A stretch of DNA of 6,750 bases from Gammaproteobacteria bacterium (GTDB lineage: Bacteria > Pseudomonadota > Gammaproteobacteria > UBA6429 > Thiohalophilaceae). A model generated the notes under the pieces. It was not told where the DNA came from. It worked only from the letters and a program-made list of their open reading frames with translations, and made no database searches. Position numbers and translations under genes: made by a program. This document shows positions 1 through 6,379 of the stretch, one piece after another. How positions within the stretch are numbered: the stretch's first letter is position 1; each line of letters opens with the position of its first letter. The stretch covers positions 1-6,750 of the forward strand of contig JAADGZ010000303.1 in NCBI GenBank assembly GCA_013152045.1. The letters are read 5' to 3'.

Positions 1-15
1 AAACCCATCACCAGA

Positions 16-360
16 TCAAAAAGTTCCGCTATCCCAGCCCCACATGGCGCGCGGGGCATCGGCAAACTCAATATAGACACGGGCGGCGGGGATGCCGAGT
101 TGTTCTTCCATCAGCTTGCAGAGTGCGGCGGATAAAGCCGGCGTTTTGCTTTGCGGCAGGCCGATGCTTTTCAGTTCCAGATAAGCCAGAGGGTCGCTGC
201 TGCCGGCAAACAGCATGGGTTGAGGGGGTTCCAACGCCACCATGACGTAGTTTTCCGGTTTGCCCAGTTCCTGTGCGACCAGTTTGGAGGCTTCGGCCAG
301 CAAGCGGCTAGCCTCTATTTCATCGATGCTGACGTTGCTCTGAATTTTAAGATAGGGCAT
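16..360 (-). CDS. MIF-family tautomerase (phenylpyruvate/dopachrome tautomerase-like)
   Basis: A 114-residue protein of the macrophage migration inhibitory factor family, the usual length. These trimeric proteins use the N-terminal proline, exposed when Met is removed, as a catalytic base in keto-enol tautomerisation. Visible here are Met-Pro at the start, Gly-Lys-Pro near residue 33 (the family's active-site Lys region), a Gly-Ser-Ser-Asp-Pro loop near 52-56, Ser-Ile-Gly near 64-66, Val-Tyr-Ile near 94-96, and a Trp-Gly-Trp-Asp-Ser-Gly-Thr-Phe end. Where human MIF has Asn97 this protein has Glu. The start at 360 is chosen because it places Pro second and a GGAGA lies about 7 nt upstream; an in-frame start at 414 would bury the catalytic proline. 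It lies 16 nt downstream of the DUF4124 gene on the same strand, so the two are probably co-transcribed. The physiological substrate is unknown. Confidence 0.9.
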   Translation of the reverse strand: MPYLKIQSNVSIDEIEASRLLAEASKLVAQELGKPENYVMVALEPPQPMLFAGSSDPLAYLELKSIGLPQSKTPALSAALCKLMEEQLGIPAARVYIEFADAPRAMWGWDSGTF

Positions 361-376
361 TGGAATTCTCCATGAT

Positions 377-838
377 TTAGCTACAGTAATCAGCCACCTG
401 TTGTTTGGCTTCATTAAGCTTTTTCAGGCGTTGATCATCTTCCATGCTTTTAATATTGCCATTTTTGTCCTTCCAGCGCCGTTGAACCTGATAGAAACGC
501 ATATGATCCTTGGCTAGTTTGCAGTTTTCCTCACGCTGGGCGGCATTTTTCTCCATTTCCTTTTTCACCAGCGCATTTTCCTTGCGTTTGATTTCATCCT
601 GCATGATTGACTCTCGGGCGGAAACAGCGGGGTTTGAAGCATCAGATGTTGAACTGGGGCGGGAAGAGGGGGCGATGGTTTTGATACGTTGGTAGCGGGT
701 GCCTTCGGCAGGAGGATGTTGTGAATACACGACATGGCCATTGCTGTCGATCCACTTATAGGAGCTGCCGGCATAACTACTACTAAATATAAATAGGCTT
801 GCTAGTATGGATGCAAGGATGATGGATACTCTTCGCAT
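377..838 (-). CDS. Secreted DUF4124-domain protein
   Basis: A 153-residue protein of unknown function. It opens with a Sec-type signal peptide: Arg-Arg at 2-3, a hydrophobic core at about 4-18, and a likely cleavage after Ala23 in Ser-Tyr-Ala. The mature N-terminus carries the DUF4124 signature (Tyr-Lys-Trp-Ile-Asp-x-Asn-Gly, then Val-Tyr-Ser and His-Pro-Pro, residues 27-43). A Ser/Pro-rich linker follows at about 57-74, then a charged, probably coiled-coil helix at about 75-120 and a Lys-rich tail. Two cysteines, 106 and 152, could form a disulfide. It is therefore probably periplasmic. The start at 838 is preferred over an in-frame start at 976 because only it gives a clean signal peptide; a modest AGGTAA lies about 9 nt upstream. 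It is divergent from ilvI and ahead of the tautomerase gene. I know of no established function for the domain. Confidence 0.85.
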   Translation of the reverse strand: MRRVSIILASILASLFIFSSSYAGSSYKWIDSNGHVVYSQHPPAEGTRYQRIKTIAPSSRPSSTSDASNPAVSARESIMQDEIKRKENALVKKEMEKNAAQREENCKLAKDHMRFYQVQRRWKDKNGNIKSMEDDQRLKKLNEAKQQVADYCS

Positions 839-1064
839 GGGGCTTACCTGCTCAGTGACGCACTTTAGTACGTATTGGGTCCGTAGTATTCTGAATTTTA
901 GACTTATTTTTAAGTGTATACCATAACAGTTCCCGTCTGAACCGGCCTTGTCTGTGTAATGTGGACTTAACCACACTTTTCCGCTTGCGGGCTATTTTTT
1001 GCGTTATAAAAGCTTGCGTAGATGGACAGAATTGTCGATTTTTGTTCAGGCATCGAGTAATTTA

Positions 1065-1094
1065 GTGCAATTATCCGGCTTGACTGATTATAAT
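1065..1094 (+). promoter_or_regulatory. Candidate sigma70 promoter for ilvIHC
   Basis: A perfect TATAAT at 1089-1094 lies in an AT-rich stretch. The best -35 is weak: GTGCAA at 1065-1070, 3 of 6 consensus bases, with an 18-nt spacer. A TG three bases before the -10 is one base off the extended -10 position and may partly compensate. Transcription would begin near 1101 and leave a leader of about 74 nt before the preferred ilvI start. The attractive TTGACT at 1080-1085 is too close to this -10 to be its -35. Confidence 0.45.
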
Positions 1095-1161
1095 ATGCAG
1101 TTTCGTGAATACGATGCGGCTGGGGCACTTATCTGTCTGCTGTGTCAAATACCGATCATGC

Positions 1162-1169
1162 GGGAGAAG
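1162..1169 (+). promoter_or_regulatory. Strong ribosome binding site that sets the ilvI start
   Basis: GGGAGAAG here contains GGAG ending 8 nt before the GTG at 1175. The alternative in-frame GTG at 1142 has no purine-rich stretch at a useful distance. This decides for the shorter ilvI reading, which also matches the usual N-terminus of the family. Confidence 0.75.
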
Positions 1170-1174
1170 TAGAC

Positions 1175-2884
1175 GTGAAACTTGGTGGTGGCGATATCCT
1201 TGTCCAGTTTTTACAGGATGAAGGTGTTGAATTTGTATTTGGTTATCCGGGCGGTGCTGCCCTGCATATCTATGATGCCATTTTTCGACAGGAAAAGGTC
1301 AAGCATATCCTTGCCCGTCATGAGCAGGGCGCGGTGCATGCGGCTGACGGTTTTGCCCGTTCGACTGGCAAGCCGGGGGTGGCGTTGGTGACCTCCGGTC
1401 CGGGCGCGACCAATGCCGTAACCGGCATTGCCACTGCCTATATGGATTCCATTCCGCTGGTGGTGGTGACCGCACAGGTTGCCAGCCCGCTTATTGGCAG
1501 TGATGCCTTTCAGGAAGTTGATTCGGTCGGTATTACTCGCCCCTGCGTCAAACATAATTTCCTGGTTAAAGATGTAAAGGATCTGGCCAGCACCTTGCGC
1601 AAGGCCTTTTATATTGCCACCACCGGGCGACCGGGTCCGGTGGTGGTTGACATTCCCAAAGACATTACTGATCCAGCGGTGAAAATTCCGTATAGTTATC
1701 CGGAAGATTTCAGCATGCGCTCTTATCAGCCGACGGTGAAAGGTCACCCGGGGCAGATTAGTAAAGCCGTTGAGTTGATCCTGTCGGCGAAACGGCCGAT
1801 GGTTTATTCCGGCGGCGGCGTGGTATTGAGTAATGCGGCGACGGAATTTACCGCGTTTTGTCGCAGATTGGGGTTTCCCGTTACCAATACCCTGATGGGC
1901 CTGGGCGGGTTCCCAGCCACCGATCCGCAGTTTGTCGGTATGCTGGGTATGCATGGCACCTATGAGGCCAATATGGCCATGCATGACTGTGACGTGCTGC
2001 TTGCGATCGGCGCACGCTTTGATGATCGGGTCACTGGTGATCTGAAAAAATTCTGTCCGCATGCGAAAATCATCCATGTAGATATCGATCCAGCCTCGAT
2101 TTCCAAGAATGTCCGAATCGATGTGCCCATCGTTGGCGATATCAAGCAGGTAGTCAGTGATCTGACTCGGGAACTGGATGCCGCAAATAAAGAAAATGAT
2201 GCCACGGCGTTGAAAAAATGGTGGAATCAGATTGGCCAGTGGCGCGGCAGGGACTGTCTGCAGTATGATCGTGGCAGTGAGCTGATCAAACCCCAGTACG
2301 TGGTTGAAAAACTCTATGAAGTGACTGGCGGCGATGCTTTCGTCACTTCCGATGTGGGTCAGCATCAGATGTTTACCGCGCAGTTCTACAAGTTCGATAA
2401 ACCGCGTCGCTGGATCAACTCCGGCGGTCTGGGGACCATGGGCTTTGGCTTGCCGGCTGCGATTGGTGTACAGCTGGCGCATCGTGATGCGACGGTGGCC
2501 TGTGTCACCGGCGAGGCCAGTATTCAGATGTGTATTCAGGAGTTATCGACCGCGCGTCAGCTTGATCTGCCGCTCAAGATCATTTGTCTGAATAATCGCT
2601 ACATGGGTATGGTGCGTCAGTGGCAGGAATTTTTCTATGAAAGCCGCTATTCGCACTCGTATCTGGACGCCTTGCCGGATTTCGTCAAGTTGGCAGAAAG
2701 CTATGGCCATGTTGGCGTGCGTATCGAAAAACCAGAAGATGTGGAAGGTGCTCTGAAAGAAGCCTTTGCTATGAAGGACAGTCTGGTCTTTATGGATTTT
2801 GTTACTGATCAGACTGAAAATGTTTATCCCATGATTGCAGCCGGTAAGGGCCATCATGAAATGCAAGAAAGAGAGTTAGCCTGA
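1175..2884 (+). CDS. ilvI: Acetohydroxyacid (acetolactate) synthase, large catalytic subunit
   Basis: Catalyses the thiamine-diphosphate-dependent condensation of pyruvate with pyruvate or 2-ketobutyrate, the first common step of Val/Leu/Ile synthesis. It acts in the cytoplasm with IlvH. From GTG 1175 it has 569 residues, close to the 574 of E. coli IlvI; GTG 1142 would add 11. Visible are the N-terminal Phe-Gly-Tyr-Pro-Gly-Gly motif (about 22-27), the catalytic Glu in Arg-His-Glu-Gln-Gly (Glu50), Thr-Ser-Gly-Pro-Gly-Ala-Thr-Asn (73-80), a central FAD/dehydrogenase-like domain, and the C-terminal cofactor motif. That motif, classically Gly-Asp-Gly with Asn-Asn about 25 residues later, reads Gly-Glu-Ala (446-448) with Asn-Asn at 473-474. 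Glu for Asp is, from memory, common in beta/gamma IlvI; Ala for the second Gly is less familiar. The rest is intact, so activity is expected. Its stop lies one base before ilvH. The paralogue name ilvB cannot be excluded. Confidence 0.97.
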   Translation: MKLGGGDILVQFLQDEGVEFVFGYPGGAALHIYDAIFRQEKVKHILARHEQGAVHAADGFARSTGKPGVALVTSGPGATNAVTGIATAYMDSIPLVVVTAQVASPLIGSDAFQEVDSVGITRPCVKHNFLVKDVKDLASTLRKAFYIATTGRPGPVVVDIPKDITDPAVKIPYSYPEDFSMRSYQPTVKGHPGQISKAVELILSAKRPMVYSGGGVVLSNAATEFTAFCRRLGFPVTNTLMGLGGFPATDPQFVGMLGMHGTYEANMAMHDCDVLLAIGARFDDRVTGDLKKFCPHAKIIHVDIDPASISKNVRIDVPIVGDIKQVVSDLTRELDAANKENDATALKKWWNQIGQWRGRDCLQYDRGSELIKPQYVVEKLYEVTGGDAFVTSDVGQHQMFTAQFYKFDKPRRWINSGGLGTMGFGLPAAIGVQLAHRDATVACVTGEASIQMCIQELSTARQLDLPLKIICLNNRYMGMVRQWQEFFYESRYSHSYLDALPDFVKLAESYGHVGVRIEKPEDVEGALKEAFAMKDSLVFMDFVTDQTENVYPMIAAGKGHHEMQERELA

Positions 2885-2885
2885 G

Positions 2886-3380
2886 ATGCGTCATATTATT
2901 TCATTATTGATGGAAAATGAGGCTGGTGCGCTGTCACGCGTCGCTGGCTTATTTTCCGCGCGTGGATACAATATTGAATCCCTGACTGTCGCGCCGACCG
3001 AAGATTCATCGCTGTCACGTATGACCCTGGTGACTCGGGGGTCGGACAATGTGATCGAACAGATCAAAAAACAGCTCAATAAGCTGATTGATATCGTCAA
3101 ACTGGCGGACATCAGTGAAGGTGTGCATATCGAACGTGAGTTGATGATGGTCAAAGTGCAGGCGGCCAACGCTGAGCAGCGTGAAGAACTCAAACGCATG
3201 GCGGATATTTTTAACGGCACTGTGCTGGATGTAACCGATAAGACCTATGTCATCGAACTGACCGGATCGGGTGACAAGCTGGATGCTTTTCTGCAGACCA
3301 TCGATCAGAGCAGTATCCTTGAAACAGTGCGTTCGGGTGCAACCGGAATTGCGCGGGGCGGAAAATCCCTGCGAGTGTAA
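2886..3380 (+). CDS. ilvH: Acetohydroxyacid synthase, small regulatory subunit
   Basis: A 164-residue regulatory partner of IlvI (E. coli IlvH has 163). It stimulates the catalytic subunit and carries valine feedback inhibition. The N-terminal ACT domain spans about residues 1-78, with Glu-Asn-Glu-Ala-Gly-Ala-Leu-Ser-Arg at 10-18 and Arg-Gly-Tyr-Asn-Ile-Glu-Ser-Leu-Thr-Val-Ala at 26-36. A second ACT-like C-terminal domain follows, with Val-Lys-Val near 108-110 and an Arg-Ser-Gly-x-x-Gly-x-x-Arg-Gly tail. Asn11, Gly14, Asn29 and Ala36, positions at which E. coli changes are known to affect valine sensitivity, are all present, so I infer a valine-sensitive enzyme. The ATG follows the ilvI stop after one base, with its purine-rich binding site (AAGAAAGAGAG) inside the end of ilvI, which fits translational coupling. 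Confidence 0.97.
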   Translation: MRHIISLLMENEAGALSRVAGLFSARGYNIESLTVAPTEDSSLSRMTLVTRGSDNVIEQIKKQLNKLIDIVKLADISEGVHIERELMMVKVQAANAEQREELKRMADIFNGTVLDVTDKTYVIELTGSGDKLDAFLQTIDQSSILETVRSGATGIARGGKSLRV

Positions 3381-4440
<1,060 letters not shown>

Positions 4441-4451
4441 TAAAAAAGCGA

Positions 4452-4485
4452 AACAGCCTGTGTTATAAACACGGGCTGTTCTTTT
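4452..4485 (+). terminator. Rho-independent terminator of ilvIHC
   Basis: A 13-bp stem pairs 4452-4464 with 4468-4480 around a 3-nt loop, with only one G-T wobble pair. The outer part is AACAGCC against GGCTGTT. It is followed by TTCTTTTAT. It begins 12 nt after the ilvC stop. The left flank has an A run (4442-4447), so it could also act on transcripts from the other strand, though no minus-strand gene ends here. It separates the ilv genes from the phospholipid genes that follow. Confidence 0.88.
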
Positions 4486-4520
4486 ATCCCTAATAATTAA
4501 CTAGCCACGGACTGTCGGCC

Positions 4521-5153
4521 ATGCCGGTAAGCCAGCATTCATCTATCGCAAAAGAGGGTATGCCCCTCCTTATTGCCGCCATTTTTGGCGCCTTACTGCT
4601 GCAGGTTTTTTATGGCGGCATTACCTGGCCATCCTGGTTGCTGGTGCTGGCGCTCGGCTGGCTGTTGCGGGATCCGCAACGCAGCACACCGGCCTCGCCG
4701 CTGGGCATCGTCGCACCAGTGGATGGTAAAGTCATTGCTATTGAAAATACCAAAGATCCCTACCTGTCGCGTGATTCGCTAAAAATCAGTATCCTCATGC
4801 CATTGTACGGTACCTTTACCCTGCGCAGTGTCACCGAAGGTAACATCATCCAACACTGGATGGACGAGACTATTCCCCGTGGCAGCGGTCATACCCATGC
4901 GGTCTGGTTACAGACGGATGAAGAGGATGATGTGGTGCTGGCCCTGCACCCAGGGCGTTTTTTGGGTCGCATTGCTTGCTATCTTTCGACCGGCGATCGC
5001 GTGGGTCAGGGACGGCGCTGCGGCTATATTCCACTGGGAGCGCAGCTGGATGTTTATCTACCGGCTGATTGCCCGGCGAAAGTCAGTGTGGGGGATAAGG
5101 TCTGGGGTGGAGAATCTATCCTCGCACAATTCATTCACCGGACACCGAGTTAA
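4521..5153 (+). CDS. psd: Phosphatidylserine decarboxylase-family protein, probably catalytically inactive
   Basis: A 210-residue homologue of the short (archaeal-type) phosphatidylserine decarboxylases. Family marks are Ile-Ala-Lys-Glu-Gly near the N-terminus (9-13), a hydrophobic stretch of about 15-48 that may hold one or two membrane segments, Leu-Arg-Asp-Pro-Gln-Arg (49-54), Ala-Pro-Val-Asp-Gly-Lys-Val (65-71), and the C-terminal Leu-Asp-Val-Tyr-Leu-Pro (176-181) with Gly-Asp-Lys-Val-Trp-Gly-Gly-Glu after it. Active members cleave themselves at a Gly-Ser pair, and the Ser becomes the pyruvoyl cofactor. Here the pair is Gly173-Ala174 (codon GCG, 5040-5042). The conserved His of the Val-His-Val-Asn-Arg motif is replaced by Phe99, and the Asn-Glu-Arg motif is missing. 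Asp68 remains. The reading frame is intact, so this looks like a pseudoenzyme rather than a decayed gene. The start has only a weak ribosome binding site (ACGG); a later ATG at 4560 would cut the conserved N-terminus. Confidence 0.85.
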   Translation: MPVSQHSSIAKEGMPLLIAAIFGALLLQVFYGGITWPSWLLVLALGWLLRDPQRSTPASPLGIVAPVDGKVIAIENTKDPYLSRDSLKISILMPLYGTFTLRSVTEGNIIQHWMDETIPRGSGHTHAVWLQTDEEDDVVLALHPGRFLGRIACYLSTGDRVGQGRRCGYIPLGAQLDVYLPADCPAKVSVGDKVWGGESILAQFIHRTPS

Positions 5154-5178
5154 AAGTATATTATCAAGTTTCACAAAA

Positions 5179-5221
5179 AGGTTTCCTAGGACCGAAGGGC
5201 TTAGCGTCAACGGTCTTACCT
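5179..5221 (+). repeat. Inverted repeat in the psd-pssA gap
   Basis: TAGGACCG (5187-5194) can pair with CGGTCTTA (5211-5218), 8 bp with one G-T wobble, over a 16-nt loop. AGG (5179-5181) and CCT (5219-5221) can extend the stem across a 5-nt bulge on the 5' side. No T run follows, so it is not an ordinary terminator. It may be an RNA structure affecting pssA expression, a protein-binding dyad, or chance. Confidence 0.35.
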
Positions 5222-5288
5222 CGGCTGGAATGTAAAACACGTAATTCATAGACTTATATGCACTGGCAAAACGGGTTATGCTCCTGCT

Positions 5289-6095
5289 ATGACTGAGCTC
5301 AGACACAAACCACATCGTCACCGCGGCATCTACCTGCTGCCGAATTTGTTTACCACGGCGGCCCTGTTCTCTGGTTTTTACGCTATTGTTGCGGCTATGC
5401 AGAGCCGTTTTGAAGCGGCGGCCATAGCCATCTTTGTGGCCATGTTGCTCGATGGCCTGGATGGCCGGGTGGCGCGCCTGACCAATACCCAGAGCGACTT
5501 TGGTGCTGAATACGACAGCCTTTCCGATATGGTGTCATTCGGTTTGGCGCCATCGCTGGTGATCTATCAGTGGGCGCTGTCGGAAATGGGCAAAGCTGGC
5601 TGGCTGGCGGCTTTTGTTTACACCGCTGGTGCGGCTTTACGTTTGGCGCGTTTCAATACCCAGGTGGGGACTGCCGACAAACGTTATTTCCAGGGGTTGG
5701 CCAGTCCGGCTGCGGCAGCGATCGTTGCCGGTATGGTCTGGGTGGGCAATGACTATGGCCTGCAGGGTAAGGCTGTCAATTTGTTCGCCTGGACTTTGAC
5801 CTTGTCAATGGGATTGTTGATGGTCAGCAATGTACGCTATCACAGCTTCAAAGGTATCAATTTCAAGGATCGTGTACCGTTTGTCAGCGTCTTGTTTATC
5901 GTCCTGGTGATTGTTCTCGTGTCTTATGATCCGCCGGTTGTTCTGTTTTCGGTCTTTTTGCTTTATGCCCTGTCCGGCCCGATCTGGACCCTGATATTAT
6001 TGCGTCAACGGCGGGGTGAGCGCCGGGTTCAACGCAGCAGTGAGATCCAGTCCGAGGACGTTAAAAAAAATAATGGCGATGACTTTGAAAAATGA
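5289..6095 (+). CDS. pssA: CDP-diacylglycerol-serine O-phosphatidyltransferase (phosphatidylserine synthase, type II)
   Basis: Integral inner-membrane enzyme that joins serine to CDP-diacylglycerol to give phosphatidylserine and CMP, the precursor of phosphatidylethanolamine. The CDP-alcohol phosphotransferase signature is complete: Asp58-Gly59, Ala62-Arg63, Gly72, Asp76 and Asp80 at the exact family spacing; the aspartates bind metal and catalyse transfer. Further support comes from Leu-Pro-Asn-Leu-Phe-Thr (17-22), which starts the first membrane segment, and Arg-Leu-Ala-Arg-Phe-Asn (118-123) with Phe-Gln-Gly-Leu-Ala-Ser-Pro (134-140), both typical of PssA. Hydrophobic stretches near 17-36, 43-55, 81-98, 103-118, 139-153, 165-180, 197-212 and 216-238 suggest about eight segments. 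The cytoplasmic tail is charged. The start has no strong ribosome binding site. It lies 135 nt after the psd-family gene, and the leuA promoter overlaps its end. Confidence 0.95.
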   Translation: MTELRHKPHRHRGIYLLPNLFTTAALFSGFYAIVAAMQSRFEAAAIAIFVAMLLDGLDGRVARLTNTQSDFGAEYDSLSDMVSFGLAPSLVIYQWALSEMGKAGWLAAFVYTAGAALRLARFNTQVGTADKRYFQGLASPAAAAIVAGMVWVGNDYGLQGKAVNLFAWTLTLSMGLLMVSNVRYHSFKGINFKDRVPFVSVLFIVLVIVLVSYDPPVVLFSVFLLYALSGPIWTLILLRQRRGERRVQRSSEIQSEDVKKNNGDDFEK

Positions 6096-6113
6096 ATGGA
6101 TTACCGCTATAGT
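6085..6113 (+). promoter_or_regulatory. Sigma70-type promoter for the leu leader and leuA
   Basis: TTGAAA at 6085-6090 and TATAGT at 6108-6113 each match the consensus at 5 of 6 positions and are 17 nt apart, the optimal spacing. The -35 lies inside the last codons of pssA and the -10 just after its stop. Transcription should begin near 6120, about 15 nt before the leader ORF. It is the best promoter match in the window and gives leuA its own control. A perfect TATAAT at 6153-6158 downstream has no good -35. Confidence 0.7.
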
Positions 6114-6134
6114 TGTGAGCAGAGAATATTAATC

Positions 6135-6254
6135 ATGATCACAGGCAATCAATATAATAATCAAATCCATATGATGTCTGCCCAGCATGGGGCGACAGCT
6201 GTCTCCTTTTGCCTGCTCTCTCTACGACTACTGCCCGGCCGGGCAACTATTTAA
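6135..6254 (+). CDS. Putative leu leader peptide (attenuator leader)
   Basis: A 39-codon ORF between the promoter at 6085-6113 and leuA. Residues 27-33 read Leu-Leu-Ser-Leu-Arg-Leu-Leu, five Leu codons in seven (6213-6233: CTG, CTC, CTA, CTA, CTG), followed by Pro-Gly-Arg-Ala and a stop nine codons before the structured RNA ends. CTA is usually a rare Leu codon, and control codons of this kind occur in leader peptides such as E. coli LeuL. The peptide itself likely has no function; ribosome stalling at these codons when Leu-tRNA is scarce would control RNA folding. The start is uncertain. ATG 6135 has a poor binding site (GAGCAGAGAA). In-frame ATGs at 6171 and 6174 would give 27 or 26 residues, closer to classical leaders, but lack any binding site. 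Any of these keeps the Leu block. It resembles an attenuation leader by position and codon content, not by matched homology. Confidence 0.68.
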   Translation: MITGNQYNNQIHMMSAQHGATAVSFCLLSLRLLPGRATI

Positions 6255-6276
6255 TTCCTCGCGCGGGAATACGCGC
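6194..6276 (+). promoter_or_regulatory. Structured leader RNA with competing hairpins, upstream of leuA
   Basis: Several self-complementary segments lie in and after the leader ORF. GACAGCTGTC at 6194-6203 is a perfect palindrome. TGCCCGGCCGGGCA at 6232-6245 is a perfect 14-nt palindrome that begins in the last Leu codon. ATTCC (6254-6258) can pair with GGAAT (6266-6270), while GCGCG (6261-6265) can pair with CGCGC (6272-6276); these last two pairings exclude each other. Placement right at the Leu codons fits a pause or antiterminator arrangement, but I could not derive one unambiguous set of exclusive structures by eye. Confidence 0.45.
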
Positions 6277-6300
6277 ACATAAACCCAATTTTGTTTTATC

Positions 6301-6336
6301 ACGCACATTCTCATAGTATGAGAGTGCGTAGCTTTT
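6301..6336 (+). terminator. Candidate attenuator terminator before leuA
   Basis: ACGCAC (6301-6306) pairs with GTGCGT (6324-6329). Inside, after a 2-nt AT bulge, TCTCA pairs with TGAGA around a TAGTA loop. TTTT follows at 6333-6336, three bases after the stem. The short T tract makes it a moderate terminator, and the dyad could instead be a protein-binding site. It lies 47 nt after the leader stop and 43 nt before leuA, where an attenuator is expected. Confidence 0.48.
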
Positions 6337-6379
6337 GCGGGCGCGCATGGCATAATGGCGTCCGTGCAGGAGATTTGAA

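Larger units (their letters stand above)
839..1174. other. Divergent intergenic region, DUF4124 gene / ilvI
   Basis: These 336 bases contain no gene I can support. Visible elements are a short inverted repeat at 960-975 (TGTGG, 6-nt loop, CCACA) followed by CTTTT; a GC-rich stretch then a T run at 981-1000 that makes only a 4-bp stem; an AT-rich patch with TATAAT readable on both strands at 1087-1094; and the ilvI ribosome binding site at its right end. I found no convincing promoter on the minus strand for the DUF4124 gene, and no leader peptide rich in Ile, Val or Leu codons ahead of ilvI. Confidence 0.6.

Noticed and set aside
1..8. Possible start of a further minus-strand gene (ATG at 8-6) after the tautomerase
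   Set aside because: Only two codons are in the window and no clear ribosome binding site is visible.
361..414. N-terminal extension of the tautomerase to an in-frame ATG at 414
   Set aside because: It would hide the catalytic N-terminal proline and overlap the DUF4124 gene; the ATG at 360 has a good binding site.
1022..1060. Twelve-residue ORF with two Ile and one Val codon upstream of ilvI, as a possible ilv leader peptide
   Set aside because: Too few control codons, not clustered, no ribosome binding site, and it lies upstream of the best promoter.
1080..1085. TTGACT as a -35 box
   Set aside because: Only 3 nt before the TATAAT, and no acceptable -10 occurs about 17 nt downstream.
1114..1221. 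35-residue ORF overlapping the ilvI start, as a possible leader peptide
   Set aside because: It has scattered Leu and Val codons, no binding site, and runs into the ilvI coding region without any terminator hairpin.
1211..2482. Long open frame on the minus strand opposite ilvI (423 residues)
   Set aside because: A shadow of the strongly conserved ilvI frame; its translation shows no recognisable domain and it has no supporting context.
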